64,000 nucleotides of DNA from Maricaulis sp039978735 (GTDB taxonomy: Bacteria > Pseudomonadota > Alphaproteobacteria > Caulobacterales > Maricaulaceae), in contig NZ_JBDWAS010000024.1 of the NCBI RefSeq assembly GCF_039978735.1, positions 7,001 to 71,000 of the forward strand. Reading direction: 5' to 3'. Both the position numbers and the translations under genes were made by a program. Every line of letters starts with the position of its first letter. Within the stretch, counting starts at the first letter, position 1. The notes beneath the pieces were generated by a model. The model searched no databases. It was not told the DNA's origin and saw only the letters and a program-made list of their open reading frames with translations. Shown here in pieces: positions 17,718 through 25,736 of this stretch.

Positions 17718-18959
17718 CTATTCGACCGGCTTGGCCCGGTAGACCTCTTCGTCGATCTCGCCTTCCCAGCGGCCGACGACGGTGGCGACGCAGAGGTCGC
17801 CGGTGACGTTGGTGACGGTGCGGGTCATGTCGAGAATGCGGTCGAAGGGCAGGATGAAGCCGACCACAAGGGCGATCTGCTCCGGCGTCATGCCGATCGT
17901 CTGCAGCACGGCGGCGATCAGGAAGAGCGAGGCGGAGGGCACCGACGCCGTGCCGATCGACACCAGCGTGGTGGTCAGCGCGATCAGCAGATAGTCCTGC
18001 AGCTCCAGCGGAATGCCGAAAGCCTGGGCCGCGAAGACCGCCACGATGGCCACATAGAGCGCGGTACCGTCCATGTTCACCGTCGCACCCAGCGGCAGGA
18101 TGGACGAGGCGACGGCGGGCTTGATGCCCAGATTGTGCTCGGCCGCCGACAGGGTCGAGGGCAGGGTCGCCGAGCTCGACGAGGTCGAGAATGCGACCAG
18201 CTGGGCCTCGCGCACCCCGCCCAGGAAGGGAATGACCGGCAGGCGGGCGAGGAATTTCACGAACAGGGCGTGCGTGATGACGATGTGCAGGAGACAGCCC
18301 GCCACCACGGTCACGGCCAGGACGAAGAGATTGGCAAAGGCGCTGAGCCCGCTCGTGCCCATCACCCAGGCGACCAAGGCAAAGACGCCGAAAGGCGCGA
18401 ATTCCATGACGATGCCGGTGACGTTCAGCATGGTCTCGGCGCCTGCGTCGAAGGCGGATTTGAGCGCTTTCGTCTTCTCGCCGCCGATCAGGATGCCGGT
18501 CCCGGTCATCAGCGCGAAGAAGATCACGGCCAGGAGATCGCCCTGGGCAAAGGCGGCGAAGGGGTTTTCCGGCACGATCGCCAGCAGGCGCTCGGTCAGT
18601 CCCATCGGCTCGGACAATTCCTGCGGCGTCGCCCCGGACAGGTCGATCCCGTCGCCCGGCCGCAGCCCGGCCGCCAGCGCCAGGCCCAGCAGGATCGCGA
18701 ACAGGGTGGTGGCCAGATAGAGCGCGATCGCCTTGCCGCCGATCGAACCGAGCCGTTTGGGATCGCTCATCGCCGTCACGCCCGAGACCAGGGTGACGAA
18801 GACGAGCGGGATGATCAGCATCCGGATCAGCCGGATGAAGAGATCGCCCACCCAGCGCAGATGTTCGACGGCATCACCGGCGAAATAGCCGGCCACAGCG
18901 CCGAGCGCGAGGGCCAGGAGAATGCGTTTCCAGAGGACGATATTGAACCAGAAAGACAA
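17718..18959 (-). CDS. dicarboxylate/amino-acid:cation symporter (DAACS family)
   Basis: 413 residues, a multi-pass inner-membrane carrier. Signature segments of the GltP/DctA family are present: the serine-rich loop STSSSSATLPST, NMDGTALY, and DRILDMTRTVTNVTGD, which carries substrate-binding Asp and Arg/Thr residues. The Arg in MTRT favours acidic substrates such as glutamate, aspartate or dicarboxylates. It starts 3 nt after the deacylase stop. In this operon it would bring the acidic amino acid released in the periplasm by the peptidase and deacylase into the cell. Confidence 0.92.
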   Translation of the reverse strand: MSFWFNIVLWKRILLALALGAVAGYFAGDAVEHLRWVGDLFIRLIRMLIIPLVFVTLVSGVTAMSDPKRLGSIGGKAIALYLATTLFAILLGLALAAGLRPGDGIDLSGATPQELSEPMGLTERLLAIVPENPFAAFAQGDLLAVIFFALMTGTGILIGGEKTKALKSAFDAGAETMLNVTGIVMEFAPFGVFALVAWVMGTSGLSAFANLFVLAVTVVAGCLLHIVITHALFVKFLARLPVIPFLGGVREAQLVAFSTSSSSATLPSTLSAAEHNLGIKPAVASSILPLGATVNMDGTALYVAIVAVFAAQAFGIPLELQDYLLIALTTTLVSIGTASVPSASLFLIAAVLQTIGMTPEQIALVVGFILPFDRILDMTRTVTNVTGDLCVATVVGRWEGEIDEEVYRAKPVE

Positions 18960-18962
18960 GGT

Positions 18963-20564
18963 TTATTCCTCGCACAGATCGATATGGCTGGTGTCGCGCA
19001 GGACCGGCTGGCCGGCCAGCGCGCCGGTGGTCGCGCCATTCTCGATGGCCAGCGCGCCGTTGACGAGCAGATAGCGCACGCCCTCGGACAATTCTTCCGG
19101 CGCGGCATAGCCGGCGCGCGGCGCAAATGATTGCGGATCGAAGACGACGATATCGGCGATATAGCCTTCGCGCAGATAGCCGCGCCCGGTGAAGCCGAAC
19201 GTGTCGGCGGTGAGGCCGGTGCTGCGCCGGACAAAGCGTTCCAGCGACATCATCCCGCCGTCCACGACGAGATCGCGATAGGCCTTGGGGAAGGTTGCAA
19301 AGCGGCGCGGGTGCCCGGTCGACCCGTCGGACGCCGTCATCACCCAGTCCTGACCGGCGAAGGCTTCGATATCGGCCCCGTCCATGACGAAGGACGCAAC
19401 GCGGTAGCCGCCGGAGCGGATGATGGCGATCGCGGTTTCGACCGCGTCCTCGCCGCGCTGCTCGGCGATGGCCGCCAGCGTGTGACCGCCCAGTGCCGGG
19501 TCGGCCCCGCGCAATGGCCGGGTGAGCAGCAGGGCCTCCGCCCCGGCGCGGCGGCGCAGATTGTCGTGCATTTCGGCCACCAGGCGCGGCCGCACCTCCG
19601 GATCGTCCAGCCGGGCCAGCAGCCCCTCGCGGCCGCCATCCAGCGCCCAGCGCGGCACCAGCGCATTGGCCAGCCGCGTGCCCGAGGCGCGCCAGGGATA
19701 CTGGTCGGCCGTGACACGCAGACCGTTTGCACGCGCCGCTTCGACCCGTGCGATCACGGCTTCGCTCTGTCCCCAGACATCGGGACCGAGCGCCTTGATA
19801 TGGGCGATATGGACCGGCGCGCCGGAGCGTTGGCCGACCGTGATGGCTTCCTCAATCGAGGCCACAAGTCCCTGGGAATAGCTGCTCTCGTCGCGAATGT
19901 GGCTGTCATAGAGACCGCCGCGCTCGGCAGCCACGGTGGCCAGCGCCACCACTTCGTCCAGCGGCGCGAAATTCTGCGGCGTGTAGTGAAGCCCGGTGGA
20001 AAAACCGATGGCGCCCTCGCACATTCCCCCTGCCAGCATGGCTTGCATGCGGGCGAGTTCATCGGCGGTTGCCGTGCGGTTGTCTTCGCCGATCACGGCG
20101 GTCCGGATCGGCCCCAGACCAACCAGAAAGCCGACATTGGGACCGATGCCCCGCGCCCGCAGGTCTTCAGCCAGGCTGCCAACGGCCGGCTCGCCGCCGC
20201 CATCATTGCCAACGACGACCGTGGTCACACCCTGGAAGAGAATATTGTCGCTGCGGCGGCGGTCGGCTTCGGCGGCCGCCAGATCCGCGAGAGCATGCGT
20301 GTGCGGATCGATGAAGCCGGGCGCAACGACCAGCCCGTCCGCAGCGATGATCCGGTCGGGCGTCAGCCCGCTCTCATCGAGCGCGCCGACAAACACGATC
20401 CGTCCGTCTTGCGTGACGATGTCGGCGATCCGGCCAGGAGCGCCGCTTCCGTCGACAACGGTGCCGCCCGTGAAAGCAAGCGTTTGCATTGCCGCGGCCG
20501 GAGCAGCCGGGACCAGGGCGGCCAGTGCAAATGCACCGGCCGCCTGAAGCGTCTTTGCAAGCAT
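18963..20564 (-). CDS. exported N-acyl-D-amino-acid deacylase (D-aminoacylase)
   Basis: 533 residues with a signal peptide (cleavage near AAAM). Family motifs include GFIDPHTHAL (metal HxH), CEGAIGFSTGLHYTP, SHIRDES, HIKALG and the C-terminal SDGSTGHPRRFATFP. These metal enzymes remove N-acyl groups from D-amino acids. The ATG at 20564 is chosen at the signal peptide; the reading frame extends upstream only as a shadow of the receptor gene, whose stop lies 10 nt away. Together with the D-amino-acid dehydrogenase nearby it indicates D-amino-acid use. Acyl and side-chain specificity are not known. Confidence 0.9.
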   Translation of the reverse strand: MLAKTLQAAGAFALAALVPAAPAAAMQTLAFTGGTVVDGSGAPGRIADIVTQDGRIVFVGALDESGLTPDRIIAADGLVVAPGFIDPHTHALADLAAAEADRRRSDNILFQGVTTVVVGNDGGGEPAVGSLAEDLRARGIGPNVGFLVGLGPIRTAVIGEDNRTATADELARMQAMLAGGMCEGAIGFSTGLHYTPQNFAPLDEVVALATVAAERGGLYDSHIRDESSYSQGLVASIEEAITVGQRSGAPVHIAHIKALGPDVWGQSEAVIARVEAARANGLRVTADQYPWRASGTRLANALVPRWALDGGREGLLARLDDPEVRPRLVAEMHDNLRRRAGAEALLLTRPLRGADPALGGHTLAAIAEQRGEDAVETAIAIIRSGGYRVASFVMDGADIEAFAGQDWVMTASDGSTGHPRRFATFPKAYRDLVVDGGMMSLERFVRRSTGLTADTFGFTGRGYLREGYIADIVVFDPQSFAPRAGYAAPEELSEGVRYLLVNGALAIENGATTGALAGQPVLRDTSHIDLCEE

Positions 20565-20574
20565 GGTTCCTGCC

Positions 20575-23500
20575 CTAGAAGGACTTGCGGACCGAGGCGT
20601 AGAGGAAACGTCCCCGTGCCGAATGCAGCGTTCCCAGATAGTTGAACGTGCTGTCGGCCAGCGGCGGCGCCTCATTGGTGAAGTTGCGCGCCCCGACCCG
20701 GACCCGGGTATTGTCCAGCACGTCTTCACGGTCGAACGTGTACTGGACATAGACATTGCCGTAATACCACTCGTCGACCTCGAACTGGGTACCGTCGCCG
20801 AGCGTCGCCCCGGTGTCCAGCACGGAACTGGTGTAGCGGCCGAACAGGCCGGCGCCCCAATTGCCGTTGCGCCAGGTGATTGAGGTCGTTGCCCGCCATT
20901 CCGGATTGCCGTCCTGGCGCAGCAGACCCGCCGCCCCGTCGACCACGAAACCGCTGAAGATCTCGCCGGCATCCTGGGCATCGATGATGGCCTGAGCTTC
21001 CGGGGAGGGCTCCTGATCGAAGGTGATCAGATGAGCCGCCGTCACGGAGACCCGGAAGTCGCCGAGCGGCGTGTCGTCGATATCGTAGAGGACCGTGACG
21101 TCGACGCCTTCGATCTGCCGCGGCAGGAGGTTCTGATAGGTGTCCTGCACCTCGATCACCTCGCCGACCGCATCGAGACCGGTCCCGGCAAAGTCGGCGA
21201 TATCGTCGGCGCTGGGCGCCTCGCGGATCACCGCCGGATTGAAGGAGCCCTGGGTGCGCAGCAGGTAGTCGTAGGCGAGGTGGTTGTCGTCGCCGAAGAT
21301 ACCGATGACGTTTTCCTGCTGGATGTTCCAGTAGTCGACCGTGACCGTCAGATCGCCAAAGCGGCGATCCCAGAGCTGCGGCTGGAAGACGAAGCCATAG
21401 CTGTAGGTCGTGTTGGTTTCCGGCTCCAGCGTGCTGGACCCTTCGCGCACACTGACCGTCGACTGCGAGCGCAGGCACTCGTCGACATTGGCGATGCGGC
21501 CGGCGCGCAGATCGGCCTCGCAGAAGACATAGTCGAGGCGCGTGTTCGAGCGTTCCACGCCGCGCTCGTGGATCTGCGGCAGGTTCGGTGCCCGGAAGCC
21601 TTCCGAGTAGGAGCCGCGCAGCATCAGCCAGTCGGTCACTTCCCAGCCAATCGCCGCCTTCGGCTTCAGCACGTCGCCGACATCGGAATAATTCTCGTAA
21701 CGCGCGGCCAGCTGAACATCGATGGCCTGCATCAGCGGGATATTCATGTCGCGGCTGACCAGCGGCACCGAGAGTTCGGCGTAGGAGGAGAAGACCGAAC
21801 GGTCACCGGAGGAGTCCGGCGTCGGGCTGGACCCGAGCACATCGGATCCGAAGAAGTCGCCACTGATCGGATTGGTAAAGGTGATCGTGCCGTCCAGGCG
21901 ATCGTCCCGATCGTCCTCGAAGGCCTCATGCCGCAGCTCTACCCCGAGCGCGACACCGACACCGCCGCCCGGCAGCTGGAACAGGTCCGGCCGCGAGGTC
22001 TTGAAGTCCCACAGACCCAGTTCGGTGGAGTTTTCCCGCGTCACATCGACCATGAAGCTGTCGATCGTGGATTGCGGGTTGGGCGTCGAATCGCCGTTGG
22101 AGAAGTCGACCAGATTGCCGCCGTTGAACGGGTTGTAGGCATCCGGCGTTTCCAGCGCGAGCGACTCCTGGAGCAGCGTGTTGGAGATGCGGTTCGTACG
22201 GTCTTCCGTGCTGGCCTCTGACCACAGCATGGCCGACTCCCAGTCCCAGGCCCCGAACGAGCCGCGCAGGCCCGCCAGAAGGCGGTAGCTGGTATTGTCG
22301 ACATTGATGACACGCGGTCCGGCATCGACGAAGCGGTAGTCATTGATGATATTGGCCACGCCCGCATCCGGAATGTTCAGGCCGGGCAGACGGTTCGGAT
22401 TGGCACTGCCGTCCGAGAAGGTGACCGGACCGAAGGGATTCCAGTAATTGCTGGCCGGCACGATAATGTCGGCGGCGCTGAGCGGCGAAGCCTGCTCGCG
22501 ATGGGTCATGTAGTCGGACAGGTAGAGCCCGGCTTCGGCGAAGAATTCCAGCCCGTTGCCGAAATCGTGGTTGAAGAAGGCAAAGGCGTTGAACCGCTCA
22601 TTGTCGCCATAGATCCAGCGGTCGAAGTTGGAATTGTAGCGATAGACCCGGTCCGAAGTGGAATTCTGCGTGCTGTTATCGATGCAGAGCCCTGCGCCCA
22701 GATCGGCCAGGCAACCGGTCACACTGTCCGGCTGGATATGCCAGTAGTCACCCGACGAGGTCAGCGCCGTTCCGTTCTGCCGGATGGTGGGCGTGTAGTT
22801 CCAGGTCTGGAACTCGCCGAAGGGCGAGTTGGTCGAACGGTTGTCGAAATCGGTGTCGCCCTCGAACGGCGTGCCGATCACCTGGTCGCGTGCGTCATAG
22901 CTGGCCGCATAATCGCGATCGGAGGCCGGCATGCCGGCGCGGTCCATATAGTCGATGAAGACCGAGAGGTTCGACTGGCCATTGTTGAAGTCACGGCCGA
23001 AGGCGATGCTGCCCTCGAGCTCGCGCAGCGAGGTGCCCTCGGACCCGCCATACTCGATCTCGGCCGTCAGACCGTCGAAATTGTCGCGCAGGATCGTGTT
23101 CACCACGCCGCCCACAGCATCCGTGCCGTAGATCGCGGCAGCGCCGTCGCGCAGCACTTCGACCCGGCGGACGCCGTTATTGGGGATGGAATTCACGTTC
23201 ACCGTCGTCACCGGCACCAGGTTCTCGGTCTGATAGCCCGGGTGCAGAACCAGGCGGCGCCCGTTCAGAAGGACCAGCGTATTGCCCGAACCGAGCGAGC
23301 GCAGATCGACCGAGGCGACATCGCCGCGTGCGTCATTGACGCCACCCGCCGTGCGGCCTTCCTGGAAGGCGACATCACCGGCTTGCGGGATGGAGCGGAA
23401 AAGCTCGTCCATCGACGAGGCGCCGATCGCATCGAGATCGTCCGAGCCGATGACGGTGACCGGCAGCGCGCCGGTGATCGGTGTGCCGGCAATGTTGGAA

Positions 23501-23631
23501 CCAGTGACGACAATCACTTCTGTTTCGTCATCGTCCTGCGGCGGAGCCTCGGCTTCCTGGGCATTCGCCACCTGCGAAAACAGAACGGTTGAACTGAGCA
23601 AAATGAGTTTGGAAACCCGCCCGACGGTCAT
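20575..23631 (-). CDS. TonB-dependent receptor (large, ~1000 residues)
   Basis: 1018 residues: signal peptide (VANAQ), TonB-box-like VIVVTG near 40, plug domain (about 50-180, with ALPVTVIGSDDLDAIG and GNTLVLLNGRR) and a long beta-barrel ending in Phe (SVRKSF), as expected for outer-membrane assembly. It lacks an extra N-terminal signalling domain. First gene of an operon with deacylase, symporter and gamma-glutamyltransferase, so it probably imports acylated D-amino acids or gamma-glutamyl peptides. It is a clear paralogue of the receptor at 49948-53031 (shared RGDVAS, LNGRR, NPNRLPGL segments). Confidence 0.92.
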   Translation of the reverse strand: MTVGRVSKLILLSSTVLFSQVANAQEAEAPPQDDDETEVIVVTGSNIAGTPITGALPVTVIGSDDLDAIGASSMDELFRSIPQAGDVAFQEGRTAGGVNDARGDVASVDLRSLGSGNTLVLLNGRRLVLHPGYQTENLVPVTTVNVNSIPNNGVRRVEVLRDGAAAIYGTDAVGGVVNTILRDNFDGLTAEIEYGGSEGTSLRELEGSIAFGRDFNNGQSNLSVFIDYMDRAGMPASDRDYAASYDARDQVIGTPFEGDTDFDNRSTNSPFGEFQTWNYTPTIRQNGTALTSSGDYWHIQPDSVTGCLADLGAGLCIDNSTQNSTSDRVYRYNSNFDRWIYGDNERFNAFAFFNHDFGNGLEFFAEAGLYLSDYMTHREQASPLSAADIIVPASNYWNPFGPVTFSDGSANPNRLPGLNIPDAGVANIINDYRFVDAGPRVINVDNTSYRLLAGLRGSFGAWDWESAMLWSEASTEDRTNRISNTLLQESLALETPDAYNPFNGGNLVDFSNGDSTPNPQSTIDSFMVDVTRENSTELGLWDFKTSRPDLFQLPGGGVGVALGVELRHEAFEDDRDDRLDGTITFTNPISGDFFGSDVLGSSPTPDSSGDRSVFSSYAELSVPLVSRDMNIPLMQAIDVQLAARYENYSDVGDVLKPKAAIGWEVTDWLMLRGSYSEGFRAPNLPQIHERGVERSNTRLDYVFCEADLRAGRIANVDECLRSQSTVSVREGSSTLEPETNTTYSYGFVFQPQLWDRRFGDLTVTVDYWNIQQENVIGIFGDDNHLAYDYLLRTQGSFNPAVIREAPSADDIADFAGTGLDAVGEVIEVQDTYQNLLPRQIEGVDVTVLYDIDDTPLGDFRVSVTAAHLITFDQEPSPEAQAIIDAQDAGEIFSGFVVDGAAGLLRQDGNPEWRATTSITWRNGNWGAGLFGRYTSSVLDTGATLGDGTQFEVDEWYYGNVYVQYTFDREDVLDNTRVRVGARNFTNEAPPLADSTFNYLGTLHSARGRFLYASVRKSF

Positions 23632-23799
23632 AGCAATCTCCCCTGCATGACGGCGCCGACCCGCTCGTCCCTGTGACGAGGCAGCGCCCTGATCGCAAAG
23701 GCTTTCAGATTATGACGCGCCCGTGAAGGCGCGCAGCCGTAGTCAGTTTTTGTGCGGCTATAGACGAAGGTTATGCCCGCAATGCGGGCGTCCGGGCGC

Positions 23800-24720
23800 T
23801 CAGTGCACTGAGTGAGTTCGCGAAATCACCGCGCGCAGCACATCAAGGAAGCCATCAACCAGTTCCGCCTGGTTTGTGCGTTCGCCCGTGCCCGTGTCGA
23901 CGGAGTCCGCCGTAACGGCGTTCACCGAGTAGCGGATCGGGTCCTGGAAACGCAGGAGACGGATCTCGGGGTCCTCGTTGAAAGCCGCCGTGAAACTGTC
24001 GATCACGGCAACACCGACACCGTGCCGAACGAGCGACATCGCGACATAGTAGGTGCGTGCCGTCACCACTTCGCGCAGCGTCACCCCTGCGCGGGACAGC
24101 TGGTCGCTGAACAGGTCTCCGCAAGGCCCGCTGTCGCGCAGGCCGATGAATTCCACGCCGTCCAGATCGGCCAGGGAAACGCTGTCGCGTCCGGCGAACT
24201 GATCGTGCCGGGCCACGAGCAGCAGCTCGCTGCGGCCAAGCTCCTGCGTGACCAGCCGCGCATTCATCGGTGCCCCGTATCCGATGGCAATGTCGCACCC
24301 CTGCTGGAACAGGGCCTCGGCGATCTCGCTGGAATGCAACGTATTGATCTCGAAGCTGACCTCCGGCTGGACCCTGCGATAGGTTGCGATCGCCTCGGGT
24401 ACGATGCTCAGCCCCAGCGACGGCAGCACGCCCAGGCGGACATGTCCGCCCCGGCGCTCGCGGATATTCTTGGCCAGCTGGTTGAGGGCCCGGACATCGC
24501 CATAGACATCCTTGGCCTTGTCGAACAGTTCGTGCGCCGCCGCGGTCGGGATCAGGCCGGAGCGGCCGCGCTCGAACAGGGGATAGCCCAGCTGGTCCTC
24601 GGCGTGGCGCAACACCTTGCTGACCGAGGGCTGGGACACATTCAGCTCGCGCGCGGCGGCACTGATCGATCCGCAGCGGTAGACGGCATGGAAAATCTCG
24701 ATATGACGCAAGCGTAGCAC
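23800..24720 (-). CDS. LysR-family transcriptional regulator
   Basis: 306 residues: winged helix-turn-helix at 1-60 (GSISAAARELNVSQPSVSKVLRHAEDQLGYPLFER) and a two-lobed ligand domain (about 90-295). The start is a GTG. It lies upstream of and in the same direction as the D-amino-acid receptor operon (168 nt away), and 80 nt downstream of the alpha/beta hydrolase gene. It is therefore a candidate regulator of either unit; LysR proteins often control adjacent catabolic genes. A GCCCGC/GCGGGC hairpin (23775-23789) follows its stop but without a T run. Confidence 0.9.
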   Translation of the reverse strand: MLRLRHIEIFHAVYRCGSISAAARELNVSQPSVSKVLRHAEDQLGYPLFERGRSGLIPTAAAHELFDKAKDVYGDVRALNQLAKNIRERRGGHVRLGVLPSLGLSIVPEAIATYRRVQPEVSFEINTLHSSEIAEALFQQGCDIAIGYGAPMNARLVTQELGRSELLLVARHDQFAGRDSVSLADLDGVEFIGLRDSGPCGDLFSDQLSRAGVTLREVVTARTYYVAMSLVRHGVGVAVIDSFTAAFNEDPEIRLLRFQDPIRYSVNAVTADSVDTGTGERTNQAELVDGFLDVLRAVISRTHSVH

Positions 24721-24800
24721 GATGACGGTCCCGGAGGTTGGCAGGGCCCAATAGGACCGGGCTTTTCCGGGCCGGACAAGTCCGCCGCATGCAGATCGAT

Positions 24801-25676
24801 CTATCCGACCGCGTCGAAGAAGCCCGCCAGCGCGGTCCGGCTGTCAGGTTCGGACAGGTCCGGCGTATGTCCTGCGCCCGGTATTTCGCGCGCGCTGACC
24901 GAGGACGAGCACGCGGCCATCCGGGCAAGTGTCCGGCGCGACAGGATGTCGGAATGTTCACCGCGCAGAACCAGCGCCGGGCGATGGCGCGCCAGGCGGC
25001 GAAAATTGCGCCACATGACGAAGCGCGCCAGCGGCATCAGCCAGGACGGGGCCTGTGCGGCCACGGCGGGATCGTAGGTCGGTTGCATACTCCCGTCAGG
25101 CGTCTCGATAAACATGCGGGCGGTGAAGCGCCGCCAGTCGCTATCCGTGTAGTGCGGAAAGACATCGCCGGCGATGTGCTGCGCATAGGCAACGGCGCCG
25201 GCCCAGTCGGTAACGGCCGGCGCGCTCGAGGCATATCCGGATATCCGGACGATTCCGGCCTTCTCGATCGTCGGACCGATATCGTTGAGCACCGCTCCGG
25301 CCAGCCGGTGCAGATCGGTCCGGGCCATCTGCATCGCCACCATGCCGCCCAGCGACGTGCCCAGAATGTGAAACCGTTCGATGCCCAGATGGTCGGCGAG
25401 CGCGACGATGTCGGCGGCATAGACCGGCAGCCGGTAGCGCGCCGGATCGCCGGACGCCGACCGGCCACGCCCGCGCAGATCGACCGCCAGCGTCCGCCGG
25501 CCCCGGGCTGCCAGCCAGGGCGCAACGTCTTCATAGTCCAGACTGTTGCGGGTGAGGCCGGGAATGCAGATCACCGGAGTGCCGGTGGCTGCGGCGGGAC
25601 CGTAATCGCGCGCGAACAGGTCGAGCCCGTCTTCCGAGGTCCAGCGGATCCCGGCCGCTTCTGTTTGTGAAGTCAT
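24801..25676 (-). CDS. alpha/beta-fold hydrolase
   Basis: 291 residues with no signal peptide, so cytoplasmic. The nucleophile elbow GTSLGG places the catalytic Ser at 108, an oxyanion segment CIPGLTRNS is near 38, and PGAGHTPDL near 270 carries the likely catalytic His. Similar enzymes cleave esters, lactones or C-C bonds of diketones. It starts 60 nt after the TonB receptor stop in the same direction, so the two probably form an operon in which the hydrolase processes what the receptor imports. Substrate unknown. Confidence 0.86.
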   Translation of the reverse strand: MTSQTEAAGIRWTSEDGLDLFARDYGPAAATGTPVICIPGLTRNSLDYEDVAPWLAARGRRTLAVDLRGRGRSASGDPARYRLPVYAADIVALADHLGIERFHILGTSLGGMVAMQMARTDLHRLAGAVLNDIGPTIEKAGIVRISGYASSAPAVTDWAGAVAYAQHIAGDVFPHYTDSDWRRFTARMFIETPDGSMQPTYDPAVAAQAPSWLMPLARFVMWRNFRRLARHRPALVLRGEHSDILSRRTLARMAACSSSVSAREIPGAGHTPDLSEPDSRTALAGFFDAVG

Positions 25677-25736
25677 GATCAGTCCTGTAGCCGGTCCGGC
25701 CGCCGGGTTGGCATCGGCGGCCGGTCCTTGCGGGGG

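Noticed and set aside
23775..23789. GCCCGC-AAT-GCGGGC hairpin after the LysR gene as a terminator
   Set aside because: The stem is short and no T run follows on the LysR strand.
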